From the NCBI GenBank assembly GCA_009192285.1, contig CM018604.1, forward strand, positions 434,001 to 498,000: DNA of 64,000 bases, given 5' to 3'. The stretch is from Morchella semilibera (Eukaryota > Ascomycota > Pezizomycetes > Pezizales > Morchellaceae). This document shows positions 39,301-50,612 of this stretch, piece after piece. The position numbers and the translations under genes were made by a program. Under the pieces are notes generated by a model, which did not search any database, was not told the origin of the DNA, and worked only from the letters and a program-made list of their open reading frames with translations. Within the stretch, counting starts at the first letter, position 1; every line of letters begins with the position of its first letter.

Positions 39301-39984
39301 CAGTGGATCAAAGAGAGGAAGACAGTTCCGGGAAAACTTGTTAAGAATGAGATAGTATTCACTGGGCCGGACCTCATCAAAAAAGTAAACACCGAAATCG
39401 AAACCTGGGGTATGGCAGATTCGAACCTCGAAACAATTGAATTCATTGATGGGGAAAATCTTCCAGAACCGAAAAAAATGACAGGAAATTATACTGAAAA
39501 GCAAAAGCCAAAAGAGGCTAAGGTTGTGGTCTCGTTCATCAAAATTTTAAGTGCTGTAAAGCTCAAGAAGTTTCTCCTTGGTAAACCGGAATATTCCAAG
39601 GGAGGCTATTGTACTGTGGAGTATTACAAAGATTGTTGTGCTGAGCCGATCGACGAACTTAAGGCCATCCGAATGGCCGGGGTAAACCCAACTACTACTA
39701 AATCCCGCCGAAGGAAGGCAGCTCGTGCTGCGAAAGAGGGCATCAAAGAAAATGATGTAGTCAAGGAAACTGCCGAGAAAAAGGATTCTAAGGATAAAGA
39801 TGTGGCGAAGGAGAACATTACTCCCAGTAACCAAAGCGGGGGAGCAATTGCAAAGGAAGACAAGAAGACGACAAGGAGGAAGAGCGCAGAAGGGGGCAAT
39901 GGAAAGGCGGTTGGCGAAAATAAGCAGGTCAAGGAAGGGCAAGCCAAACTCAAAAAGACAGTCGTTATTGGCAAACTACTTTAG
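36357..39984 (+). CDS. Large disordered protein with RRM-like C-terminal folds
   Basis: Two coding exons, 36357-36666 and 36719-39984, are separated by a 52-nt intron and give about 1191 residues. The N-terminus (about 1-104) is Pro/Gln/Tyr-rich. Residues about 105-810 are Ser/Asn/Pro-rich and disordered, with a Lys-rich patch (KKFKSKGKKKKKTGPT) near 640. From about 815 the sequence becomes ordered. FFLQPIPSTVTYHSLIQHI with a later RYGHVSFYSNEGANNFWEL segment has the beta-alpha-beta spacing of an RRM, and similar patterns recur near 935 (RCILLRFSARAAAQWI) and 1050 (YSKGGYCTVEYYKDC). The tail of about 95 residues is Lys/Arg/Glu-rich. An RNA-associated role is an inference from fold pattern only. 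The start was chosen as the first ATG after the leader intron. Confidence 0.8.
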
Positions 39985-41381
39985 CCCAGGAAGCGTGGGT
40001 TTAACGAGGTTTTGTTAGGTTTGCTCTTCTGAACAGTGGTTTTATAGAGGTTGAGGTGATGGATGAGTTGGGGGCTTCTTTTTCTTCTCTTCCATTCCCC
40101 TTTCTCAATTTTTCCCCCAGTTCAGTTCACTCGGTAGAAATAATCTTTTTGTGGTTTCATTCGTCGGTACGAGTAGGATTAAACTGCTGTCAATAAACAC
40201 ATGTCGAGGGGTCTCTTTCTTTCCTTCTTTTTTTTTTCTTTTTTTTTTTTTTTTTTTTTCATTTCAGTTATAGTTGGATCATGTAGTGCGGTTTTCGGAC
40301 ATCAATACTCAAAGATTTACCACGAGAGAGCTGATTCAAGCCTCACATGTTCATACCCGACAAACAATTCACTGAACCAATATCCACTAATAGTACTGTA
40401 CTGTACTCTTCATCCTTCTATTCCATCATTCATACCAACCAACCAAGCAACAGAGATCTATACGTGCATGCATGCATGCATGCAGGCAACAAACCCCGTA
40501 CCCTACACCAGGTCTTGCTAACATTGTTTTAGGTCACAGAAAGGTAGATGGACATATTTCTGACCTTATCCCATTAGGGTGGTATTCAGCTCCATTCGTG
40601 CGAAAGAAAAATACACTCGATTTAGGGGAGGAGGTAAGGGGTGGACTCCCCCCCCCCCTTTAAGAACTACTGGTTACCACACACACACACCTACAGGTGC
40701 AATTATGTACGCGTGTGCGAGAGCCGACTCCTGGGAAGCTGGATCTGATTCATCTAATTCTCGGCGCTGGGAGATCGAAAGAAAGCCTTGCAGCGCCGTT
40801 TGGAAAAAAGCCTGGTTTACCGTTGAGGTCTACTAGTAGAGGTAGAGGCTTGGCGGGATCTGCAGTATTTGTCTTCTCAAGTAAGGGTCTGCATACTAAA
40901 ACAGTCTACATTACATCTCCATGTCCAAGTTTTGAAGTTGCACTCACTGTCTAAGAGTAGCATACAATAGAAATACGTAACGTAACCCATGCTACTACTA
41001 CTACCCGTTCCTTGAAATTACCAGCGCACTTGCATCATGTATTTTACACGGCCTCCTCTTGACGTTTTCGTGTTTGTGTTCCCGAATGGGTAACATTTAA
41101 GGTTGATCACTCCAGGTACTTCACTATTAAACTAAAAGATCTAATCTATGGCATGGGCGGCGGATGTGGGAGACCCCGGACATGGTACGATGACCGGGTA
41201 TGTAGTTTCCGTGCGGCTCTCGAAGACAAGGGTTCAGTCCGGGCGCGCTAGAAGCTATAGCTCGAGAGCCTCAACTCTATTTGGCGTTTATATACCAGCT
41301 TGCGCTTCCCCTCCGTATATGTGATATCAATATATACAGAAAACAGACACCGAGGGAGAAACCTGAACTTTCAAAATAATC
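39985..41381. other. Interval between genes
   Basis: No gene recognised. It contains a long T-tract (about 40238-40260), a TGCA x5 repeat at 40465-40484 and a C10 run near 40650. Its first part is the likely 3'UTR of the gene ending at 39984. Confidence 0.5.
40465..40484 (+). repeat. TGCA tetranucleotide repeat
   Basis: Five perfect TGCA units, a short microsatellite in intergenic DNA. Confidence 0.85.
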
Positions 41382-42333
41382 ATGTCAAACCTTACCTCTC
41401 TGCACCACCACCACCACTACAGTCCTTACTATCCCCAGGACCTCCACCTGCCACATTATGTGCCCAACACTCTCACCACAAAGGAGCTCATATCCACATT
41501 TGCAGCCACCTGCACCGTGATTGTGTCCGGAACTCTAATTCTCCTAGGAGCAGTGGAAGCGAGGGGAACGGGGGAGAACAGGAATTCGAGGAAGAGGCTC
41601 ACAACATATGAGAAAATGGTGGCCGTCTGGTTTATGCTGTGTAAGTTGTTGTTGAACTCAAAAGAAAAGAAAAGAAAAAAAAAAACTAATTTCTGTCCGC
41701 GGCACTGCTGCTGCTACATACATAGGCGGGTTCATACACCTGTTCTTCGAAGGCTATTTCGGATACACAGCCTCCAGAATTGCCGGAAACACCCACCTGT
41801 TTGCGCAGCTCTGGAAGGAGTACGCTCTTTCCGACTCGCGCTACATGTCCTACGACGCCTTCACCGTCGCCATGGAACGCATCACCGCCGTTCGACCCCC
41901 CCCCCCCCCCAATTCTCTCCAAAGCTGTCTAACTAACCGTTGCGAACGTACCCGTAGATCTTTTGGGGCCCACTCTCGTTCTACCTTGTGCACGCCATTG
42001 CAACATCGCACCAGTCGCGATATCCACTGCAGATAATCGTATCGCTCGGGCAGCTCTACGGCGACGTGCTGTACTATGCAACGGCGGCGATCGAGATGTA
42101 TGGTACTGTGAGGCCGGAGAGGTACTACTTCTGGGCCTACTTTTTCCTGGCAAACTTCTTCTGGATCGTAATTCCTAGTGGTATGTATTATATAGATACC
42201 TGTGACATTGCGAATTGAGTAGGGAGCTAACGGTGATGGAAAAACAGTGCTGCTTGTTCAGGCGTTTTTGGAGACGGCGAAGGTGTTTGGAGAGAAGGAG
42301 GGCGGGAAGGCGAAGGCGAAGGCGGGGGAATAG
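41382..42333 (+). CDS. EBP-family membrane protein (sterol isomerase-like)
   Basis: Four exons, 41382-41640, 41726-41889, 41958-42180 and 42248-42333, give about 243 residues, near the usual length for emopamil-binding protein. The family catalyses Delta8-Delta7 sterol isomerisation in the ER membrane of animals and plants. All six residues known to matter in human EBP have counterparts with matching spacing: H91 and E95 (GFIHLFFEGYF), E137 and T140 (MERIT), N207 and W210 (NFFW). The conserved QLYGDVLYY segment is also present. Four to five hydrophobic segments are visible, with a His-rich N-terminus and a Lys/Gly-rich tail. The second intron has a weak donor (GTTCGA) and contains a C15 run. 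Fungi make ergosterol with the unrelated ERG2 isomerase, so the substrate here is open. Confidence 0.92.
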
Positions 42334-43824
42334 AGTAGATGTAGAGCCAAGGTTTATGTTGTGTGAATTCCGTACTTAAGTAGACATTATAATAGATCCT
42401 GCCAACTTGGTTATTTAGCACCCGGCATCGAGTCTCCGAGAAATCTTGAGGGATTTTCACAAAAAGCAGGGCCGAGCACTCCATGATCCACACAATACCT
42501 CTTCTCCTTCCAAACCCTTCCAAACCCTTCCGAAGTCTAAATCATTCTCCATCCTTCTCATAAGCACAACGATAAGTGAAGTTTAACTCCCGACCATGCT
42601 GTTGTGCCGCGCTGCCAATGGGCGTCGAATAATGTGCAGGAGAGCAAGCACAACTGCAGATGTCAAAAATACCTGCATGCATGTATCAGAAGGGCACAAA
42701 ACGACAAGCGGCTATGTGTAGAATATATACTCCTCTGGGTCTTCCCTCCACCCACCCCCATGAATCTTTAATTTGCGGCCACGCATAATTATAACCATGC
42801 ACGTACCCAGGCCTGGCAGGTTTCAGTTCATAGCCCATCACTCGGGCCCACCCTATTATGTCATCAACACGACCACACACAGGATTCGGCGACCGTAAAT
42901 TACTCTAGACTCTACTTCTCGCATGAGAACCTCCGTGTAGCCAGCGCAATTTCTTGACCAGGAAACACATGTATGTATGTATCTGTAGGGTAAACCGCGC
43001 GCTACTACTTACATGCAAAAGACTGTTCAGGGATTAGAGCAGGTAATAAAAAAAAACATTACTAATTTCCAAATCGGGACCCATTATTACGATTTACCCG
43101 GTAGCTCTACTTTACATCCCTACTCGCTCCTGGATCTGGATCGATGTGTAACAATCTTTTTTTTTAAGGGTAGTGCTATAACCCCACTAGGATTGCCATC
43201 ACATCCGGGGTACTCCCCCCGCCGCGGACATACACCTAGATCTAAAATACGATGTTAAAAGAAGATGTAAATATTTATGATCTACCTGCTCCATCTACCA
43301 GTTCCCATACTTGGACCGAGAGCGGCTATGTGTAAAGCGGGTGGGTACATACTTTCTTATATGCACGGGTCCTTCGTTAAACCAACAAATTTCCAACCGT
43401 GCATCGTTTGCATGACCAACACTCAATGGGGGAAAACTACATGTGCCCCTCGTAGTTACTCGACAGCAGACCGGCCCGCTTGCTTGCATATAAGTGCGAT
43501 ACATTTTTATTTTTTTTACTTTATACTTTGTATTTGTGCATATGTTCGGAGGCAAAGGTTTTAAATATAGAAATCCGTTCAACTTGAGATATATAGATAA
43601 GGAGTGACTCAAGTAACCTAATGAAATAGTAATAAATAGGTGAATAGTGGGGAGGTCGAAATGGATGCGACAAAATTGAAGCAGACAGGGGAATAAGCAC
43701 CATATTATTTAAACAGAAAACAAAACATACAAATCATACCCGTAACATCTCCACCATTCCATCCAATATTTTCTCCTGAAACTTAAAATTTAAACAATAA
43801 ACTGTGTTTTCATCAGAAATTACT
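42334..43824. other. Interval between convergent genes
   Basis: No gene recognised between the convergent EBP-like and tyrosinase genes. It holds three AAACCCTTCC-type units near 42508-42533 and a dispersed-motif copy at 42828-42844 on the minus strand. Confidence 0.5.
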
Positions 43825-46613
43825 TTATAACATTCTCCACGGCCTTGATCTCTCCTTGAGACGGGCCGGAGTGGTAGAAGTGTAAGTGGGGCTAGTAGTA
43901 GTAGTGGAAGTTGAGTTGGAAGCCCAATTGGAATCGGCAGTAGTTCCATCAAGTACTGGAGGCGAGACCTCGCCCTGGACGAGATAGGTTTCGTTGGGCT
44001 GCATACCTCCCTCTTTTCCTTCGGTAACTTCGGTATGGATGTAGGACCGGCCCCAGATGGCAAGCTGTGTCTTATCATAAGGGTATCGAACTTCTGTGCT
44101 GGTAACGGCAATCTTCAAGGATTTGAGCTCAGATAGTGGCACACTGTATCCACCCTGTAGATATTCATGTCAGTAGCCATAGATTGAAGGCCCGGTTTAT
44201 GTAACTAACCTGTTTTACAACCCAATGGCACTCTTCTTTCAAGTACTTGACAGCGCTCTCAGGATCCAGCCCGATCCCTTTGTCAATCAAGGCCTGGGTC
44301 AACGGAACACTCGCTTGAATTACGTTGTGCATTGGCATATCGGCCCCGAATGTGGCGGATTCGCCAACAAGATTATCTGCGGTCTTCCATTCTGCAACGT
44401 TGTTCGGGGGGTCGCCCACAAATACCAGGACCTCAAAATCTCCGGGAATATCGGCGGTATCAACAGCCGTGACGGCAATCCATTCACGGCGAACTGTACA
44501 CTCAGAAGGCGCAGAACGCACAGAACGCGCAGAACTAGTTCTGGACATAGGGCTGTAAAGCTCGTTAATCTTTTCTGTAGTAAAACTACTGAGCTCCTCG
44601 GCACTCCTGCCCTGGTACTCCACCGGTACTTCGGGGTAGGCATAACCATAATCGAAGATACTTTGGGCGGTACTGACGTCTTGAGAGGTCCATTCAGCGC
44701 CGTCAGGGTGACGGAAGGGGTAAAGAGGTGTATTGATATCATCGACATCACCTTGGCTAGGCCGCCTGGCGAAAGTCCCACTGGCCGCCTGGGGTTCGAC
44801 GACTTTACCAGGCCAGACCGCTTGGTACATTGCAGTTAAGCGATCGACATTGCAATGGCTAAAAATTGCGTTAGTATTCCCCAAGGGAGCAGTACGGGTT
44901 AAGTTTTCTCTTACTGAAGCCAGAAGATTGGATCAAAAGCAGCATAATCAACATAGGACATGTGTCCACCCGTTCCCCAAGATTGGCTATGATTTTGTGT
45001 CAACATAACCACATATCTTCTTATGTCAATTCATGCAGAGTTTACCATGGATATTATTGTGGATAGATTCAACACTGGTCCACGCATTAGGTGACGAGCC
45101 ACCATCCCACGCATTGCTTGTAAATCCCTGGAATGTCGGTATCGAGAAAAGATTGTAGGTGTTTTGACGGCGGCTGATTTTGGAGTGAGTCACTTAGCTA
45201 ATTCCGACTTTATTTGTATGGGCTAAACTCACCCGTCATATGTGTTTGCCATTTGCTGGTCTGCCAGTGCGTTACGAGAAGTCCCAGTACCGTCCGGTTG
45301 TCTACGAGTACTGGAAGTAGCCGCGAACTTCGGGTGATCAGCTAAATCGAAACAATTTATTGGAAATGGGAATCTTACAACGCCTCGAAAGTAATTCGTT
45401 CTGTAGTCGACTCGGGTGAAGGTGTATGAGTACAATGGATTCAGAATATCGACTGTTGCGGGCGCTCCACCCTCAGGCGCAGGTTTAACGACGCTTATAG
45501 TTTCAACCATCATAGATGATGGAAGATGAGACCTCGTTGACTCAGAAGCCCAATCCCAATATCTAGAAGCCTTAATTAACTACCCAGTCGCACTTAAGAT
45601 ATTTCTTGGTACATACGGAAGTCGGACTTTCCCCGCAGCGTCTTGATATTTCTGTGCGTCCGGCCCAGTGAACTTATTGGCTTCTTCAAATGCATGAGAT
45701 ACAAGAGTTTGCTCGACAAGTGACAGATAAGGACGATGCCATGTTGAGAAGAGTGCACTAGAATGAGTACAGTAACCACGGTTGGGCATTTGGGCGCTAC
45801 TAGTCGGGTATTGCCAAGGAATGAAGGGGCGACCGTGAATTCCACTAATCTGGTAGTAACTGAGATCAAGAGACTCCTCAACAGCCATCATAGCTTCCAA
45901 TCCAATCAAGAACATATTCCAAACATCGGGAAACTGAGTCTGAAGCTCATCAATAGGTAACCTGGGCTCAATTCCTGGAGGGCCAACAACGGGCGTGAAC
46001 CCCACATCACCGGAAGTATCATTAGTAGTGCCGTCATTGCGACTCTTATTGTGGTTAGTGGCACGAGATGTGCCTGTCTCTTTTGGATCATCAACAACGG
46101 TCACTGCTGTAGCGCTGCTGTATGGATCGGGGGGGTGTAAGTAGGTTCATCTGTGGCCGGAGCATATGATGTTTCACCAGGTCCTGGGACATATGTCGTG
46201 GGAGTATATTCGGAGGCGGTTGGCACCGGGTATGTAGGGTATGCTACTGATGTAAATTCAGGAGTGTTGCAGCTGGTCGGAGGCGAAGAACTGGGAGAGA
46301 TTAATACAGGGCTGCTGCTTCTAACATAGCTTGATGGGGGTTTATACTCTAAGCTTACAGACGTATCTCCAGAACCAACATGTGGAGGCGAGTAAACAGA
46401 TGTATGCGCCGGGGGTGTATAAACTGAGGTATAAACCGGGGGTGAATAGAGCTCAGACGACCCCGAAGGCGTGTATGGTGGAATAGTGTATACTGAAGTA
46501 TACGGCGAAGGACTATAAACTGAGGTATACTCTTCCGGGGGTGATGATTGCACTCTTGCAGCCCCTATAAACACTAGTGCTATAGAAAGCACGTTAAACG
46601 AGTGTGGTCTCAT
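43825..46613 (-). CDS. Tyrosinase with Tyr/Pro-rich N-terminal repeat domain
   Basis: This is a type-3 copper monophenol/diphenol oxidase. Exons: 46613-46178, 46106-45617, 45562-45233, 45173-45046, 44986-44915, 44858-44210 and 44154-43825, about 811 residues. A signal-like N-terminus precedes about 120 residues of TSVYSPP / TSVYTPP-type repeats. CuA shows H at about 236, 260 and 269 (THSSALFSTWHRPYL). LPYWDWA is restored by splicing. CuB shows IHNNIH and HHCNVDRL, the latter split by an intron. A C-terminal tyrosinase domain and Ser/Thr-rich tail follow. The first intron could instead be a one-base slip in a C7 run. Between exons 4 and 5 the phases disagree by one base: splicing at CATG|GTAAAC and CATAG|CC puts the GGHMSY motif out of frame. 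One extra base in the G4 run near 44975 would repair it. Confidence 0.92.
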
Positions 46614-46733
46614 GATGATGACCCTGTCGATTCTGACGACTTTTTAACGAGTGTATAAAGATCTCAAAGCGAGTGTCTGTGCTGTGTAGATGGTTGAGCC
46701 GAGTGAAGGCTTTAAACGTGAAATCCAGGGAGC

Positions 46734-46743
46734 TTTATATATA
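46734..46743 (-). promoter_or_regulatory. TATA box of the tyrosinase gene
   Basis: TATATATAAA on the minus strand lies about 120 nt upstream of the tyrosinase start codon, a suitable place for a core promoter. The position is the only support. Confidence 0.5.
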
Positions 46744-47652
46744 CCAACATCTGGAACGGAATAGTTTTCAAGCACGCGCTCTAGTACAAACAGATGCATG
46801 GTCCCGAGCGTGTACGACCAATGATGGCTATGTAATTTAGTTGGCTTACCCGATTTTCTTTTTCATACACCTCATACGTGCCTGGTACTGTGTAGGACAT
46901 GTCTACGGCTGGAAGGCTTTCTTTTGTGTGGCGTGTGTGCCCTGAAGTGAGGTTCATTGACTTTCAAGGTAGGTTGGTAGCCAATAGGCAGTCTCACTCA
47001 CATACACGCTAGGCCACAGTGGGACATAGCTTTTAGGAGAGGTTCCCATTCTAGCCGAGACTACTGCAGGTGGGGTTGGGACCTACCGCAAAATCCCAAG
47101 GGATCACCCATCCTATCGAGCTAGGTGCATATTAAGGTATTGCCCGAAACATCCAGGCAAAGGGGGGGGGGGGAACCATCCCACAGTGCGATCTTCTCTA
47201 GGGGACTGAAGTCCCTTCCCCTGATGTTCTTCCAACAATTCTTACCGACTCTCAAGATCGACCTTTCTAATTCTAGTGACGCGTAGATATATGTACTGTT
47301 GCCGATCCAATCTTAGACGCTGGTTGTTACTGAAAATAGGGAGTTGACGAGTCTAGTCCTGGCCACACCCACTAGAGCTGGTCATGCATGATCATCACGA
47401 ACTGTTTGCGAGAACAAGAACAAGCATTCCTTGCTGGTCGTACAATTAAAGTTGAACCCTCATTCACAAATAATCTGTTTCAGCGTTACACCACATTACT
47501 ATAAGAACAGAGGACTAGGATCCGTGGCCTTGGAATCCATAGGCGATTTGTTTATTTATGGGTACTTCTTATGATGGCAGATCCGGGGAACCTGGCTTTC
47601 AGCCGCATTTTTACTGTCCATACTGAATAAATTAAAGTCCATTTCTACTCCA

Positions 47653-47705
47653 TACTAGGCCCTTTGCACAAAAGACTCTAGAGTCTTTGTGCAAAGAGCC
47701 TACTA
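47653..47705. repeat. Near-perfect 53-bp palindrome
   Basis: The left arm TACTAGGCCCTTTGCACAAA continues to AGACTC. The right arm is its inverse with one-base differences and indels, so the whole folds into a hairpin with almost no loop, centred near 47679 on CTCTAGAG. It could be a tiny fold-back MITE or a decayed pair of transposon ends. No matching gene end lies close enough to make it a terminator. Confidence 0.75.
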
Positions 47706-48194
47706 TTCAGATTATACCTACATAAATTAGCTAATTAATAAAGTATACACACAAGATACTATCCACCGACCTAAACGCCCCCTGGTTTCTATTAGGAGGG
47801 TTAATATAGGGCCGGGGCAGCTGCAGTTAGAAGTCGCACTATGAAATATCACAAGCCCGCAAACAAAGTTTAAGGAGTATATTCTATACTCAAGAAGCAT
47901 ATATAGAAAGGCTCGATATACCCACTTATGTATAGGCCCGATAACTCTTTGGTCCATTCGAAAAATGAGTTGTCAATCGTGATCAACACATGTACATAGC
48001 AATTGACTAATAGCAATCGATTAATCCCCCATTCAATTCTGGTGTACTTTAATCTGACTAGACCGGGAAAGGTTTTGGAACCGATAAGGCAAGCCCCTGC
48101 GTAAAACAGTTCGAGCTAGTCAATGTTGTAGGCATTTTTTGCACTCTTCATCTAATGGACGTACTATATGTCGCATATATAGGGCCGGTTAGCA

Positions 48195-48220
48195 CATGTA
48201 TGTATGTATGTATGTATGTA
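48195..48220 (+). repeat. ATGT tetranucleotide microsatellite
   Basis: A run of about six GTAT/ATGT units abuts the left end of the MITE that starts at 48221. Confidence 0.8.
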
Positions 48221-48353
48221 CTCGGGCAGGTAAATAGTACCGGACAATGCAAGTTTTGTCTCTGGGCTTTTTTTGCAGTGGTTCTCGCCTAGTACGCGCA
48301 CCCATTGGTGAACCAAAAACCTCCATTGTCCGGTACTTTTTACCTGCCCCGAG
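48221..48353. mobile_element. MITE with TA target duplication, family 1
   Basis: A 133-bp element has terminal inverted repeats of about 35 bp. Left end: CTCGGGCAGGTAAATAGTAC. Right end inverted: CTCGGGGCAGGTAAAAAGTA. Both continue into CCGGACAATG. TA dinucleotides flank both ends (48219-48220 and 48354-48355), as expected for Tc1/mariner-type insertion. The interior of about 60 bp has no coding potential. Confidence 0.85.
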
Positions 48354-50316
48354 TATGTGGCAAACAGTTCTGAGTTGAGTTACCTACATGTAATTCCAAG
48401 GCATTGCTGGTTACTCAAGTAATTACTGCACATGCTGTATTGCTATATAAGTACATAGTTGAGTCGATAACTAACATTAAGACAAACGGGAAGATCCGTG
48501 ATCCGGATGGTTCGGGATAAACCTACAGATGCTCTCCTGGGGGCATCACATCATCTGAATCTCTACGTGTTGAATGTGACGCAGTCCACCCATCTCTTCG
48601 CAAAATTGCCACGTTGCTGTGGTGACACTGGTGAGCGGTCCGGTAACCAGTAAAAGCTGAGCAGCCCCCAATCCAAGAGGATAGAGTGATCGGCCAACTA
48701 ACACTACATGTAGGTATCAGGTCAATCGATACTGCTTAAAGAAGCGAGTACTTTGATCGTCTTGTCATGCGTGTACAGCACTGTAACAAGCCTTACGATT
48801 TCAAGTAGAGTAGAGTGGGCGGATAGACAGCCGTTGGATGACTGCCGTGTTTTTGACGCGCAGAGGAGTTTTCTGATGTAAAGGTCACTTGTTCGATGCC
48901 AGGCACGGCAAAGTCACAATACTCTAGACATATGTACCCCTGCATCCGTCGTATCGATAACAAAAATAGACCTAGAAAAAGCAACATCACCATGATTCTT
49001 CGATTCTGCACACGCACAACAATCCCAACCATTAGGTATGGCTCATGACAAAGAGCAACCTATTCGGGAAACTGCTTCAAAGTGCATTTTACCCGAGATC
49101 TCATCTTCCCACTCCCCTCCCTACTAGTACGGCCAAGGTAGCCCAAAACACGACCCGAATGAGCTGGATCATAGACCGACCGCACGACTATTCACAGAAT
49201 ATGGATTAATAATACTAATAATACACAATAACCCTCTTTGGATGACCCCGTCTGGGGAGCAGATCGGAGACGATGACAAAAACCTCCGACCCAAACCGGG
49301 TTGGGAGGTGCAGTTGTTGGATTTCCCCGATCCACCATTTCAATTCGCTAAAGTATCCTATCACATCCTATAGGTGAATTTTCATATATCGTACAGGTTT
49401 CAATCACTTATAGGGTGGGCTGTGCATTTATATCGTGTTGAAATAGTAGCAAGTGCAATATCGGAAACCCATCAATTGAGTAACCTCCTATACCCAAAGG
49501 CAAACAAGTGAACATTACAGTGCCTTCAACACAGCATTTCAAAATATTCCCCATCCCATATACGGAGACGACATTTCCTAACGCAAAGGAAATCTTGCAC
49601 TTATTTTTTGCACTATGATAAATACACATATAATTGATACTCGTAGGTTCATAACGTTTCCAGACACGGCCGCTATTGCATGCCATAAAAAAAGTCCTTG
49701 GCGCAATATCAGTCGTGTCGTTAGCACATGTATCAACTCGATATAAGTATATTCGGCAGACGCGAAGTTGGAGTGTTTCTATTAAATGATCCGGCAACTA
49801 TTAATATATATTAAAGTCACCATTCATGAAAGAACTTCTAAAAAGTAAGCCCCATAATCCTTTTTGTTCACTACCAGTAATTACTCTCCCAGACATCGCG
49901 GGACTGCGCGCGTCTGAGTGTTATTACCGACTGGGTTTCAACCGCGACAAGCATCCCCGCCGAAAGTCAGAGTTTTTATCCAAAGTCTTAAACCCGGTGC
50001 TCCAAACTGTCACGGTAAGATATACCACAAATGGGTGAGACATTCGGTGCACCGAGACTAAATCGTTTTCAACCTGTACTTACTGCATACATGTACTTAC
50101 CCACTGATTAATTTTGGCTGAATGTTTCAGCTGGACTTTACCCAAATACTTCATCATGACCAATCACTCGGTCTCGCAAGGGGACAAAGCTTCAATAGTT
50201 TTTTTTTTTTTTTTTTTTGAATTCATTAATTAAGTTTCAACAGTTAGAATGGGTGCGTTTGAATCCACAAACTTTGCTTCAACAGCTTAAGCTCGTCGCT
50301 CAAATTGAGAAATGAC

Positions 50317-50612
50317 TTAAGACCTTAATTCCTTGCTTGCAATTGTGAGATGTACAGCCGCGTTCGAAAAGCCCTGGCACCCTATTATATTATATTGAGT
50401 CTGTTCATGAATTGTAGCCCACAAATAACCATTGCTCTTGCGCACATGCGCATACTCAACAATTAATAGGTATGGCCGCAAAGGAAAAGATATATCGCAG
50501 CTTTCTCTGACTATGGCCTCGATTAGAGGAGGATTGGAAGGCAGAAGGGGCCCCTCATAGTTGGCCTGGGGTGCCAAGTCTTTTTGGACGCAGATGGTAT
50601 ATACTTGTTAAG
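50317..50612 (-). pseudogene. Protein-like open fragment, family unknown
   Basis: About 95 codons stay open on the minus strand without an ATG start. The reading includes VYTICVQKDLAPQANYEGP, then an EAIVRESCDISFPLRPYL segment and NGYLWATIHEQTQYNI. Composition is that of a folded protein and is better than neighbouring frames. A stop lies just upstream, and an AG could act as a splice acceptor. It may be one exon of an unrecognised gene, a relic, or chance. Confidence 0.25.
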
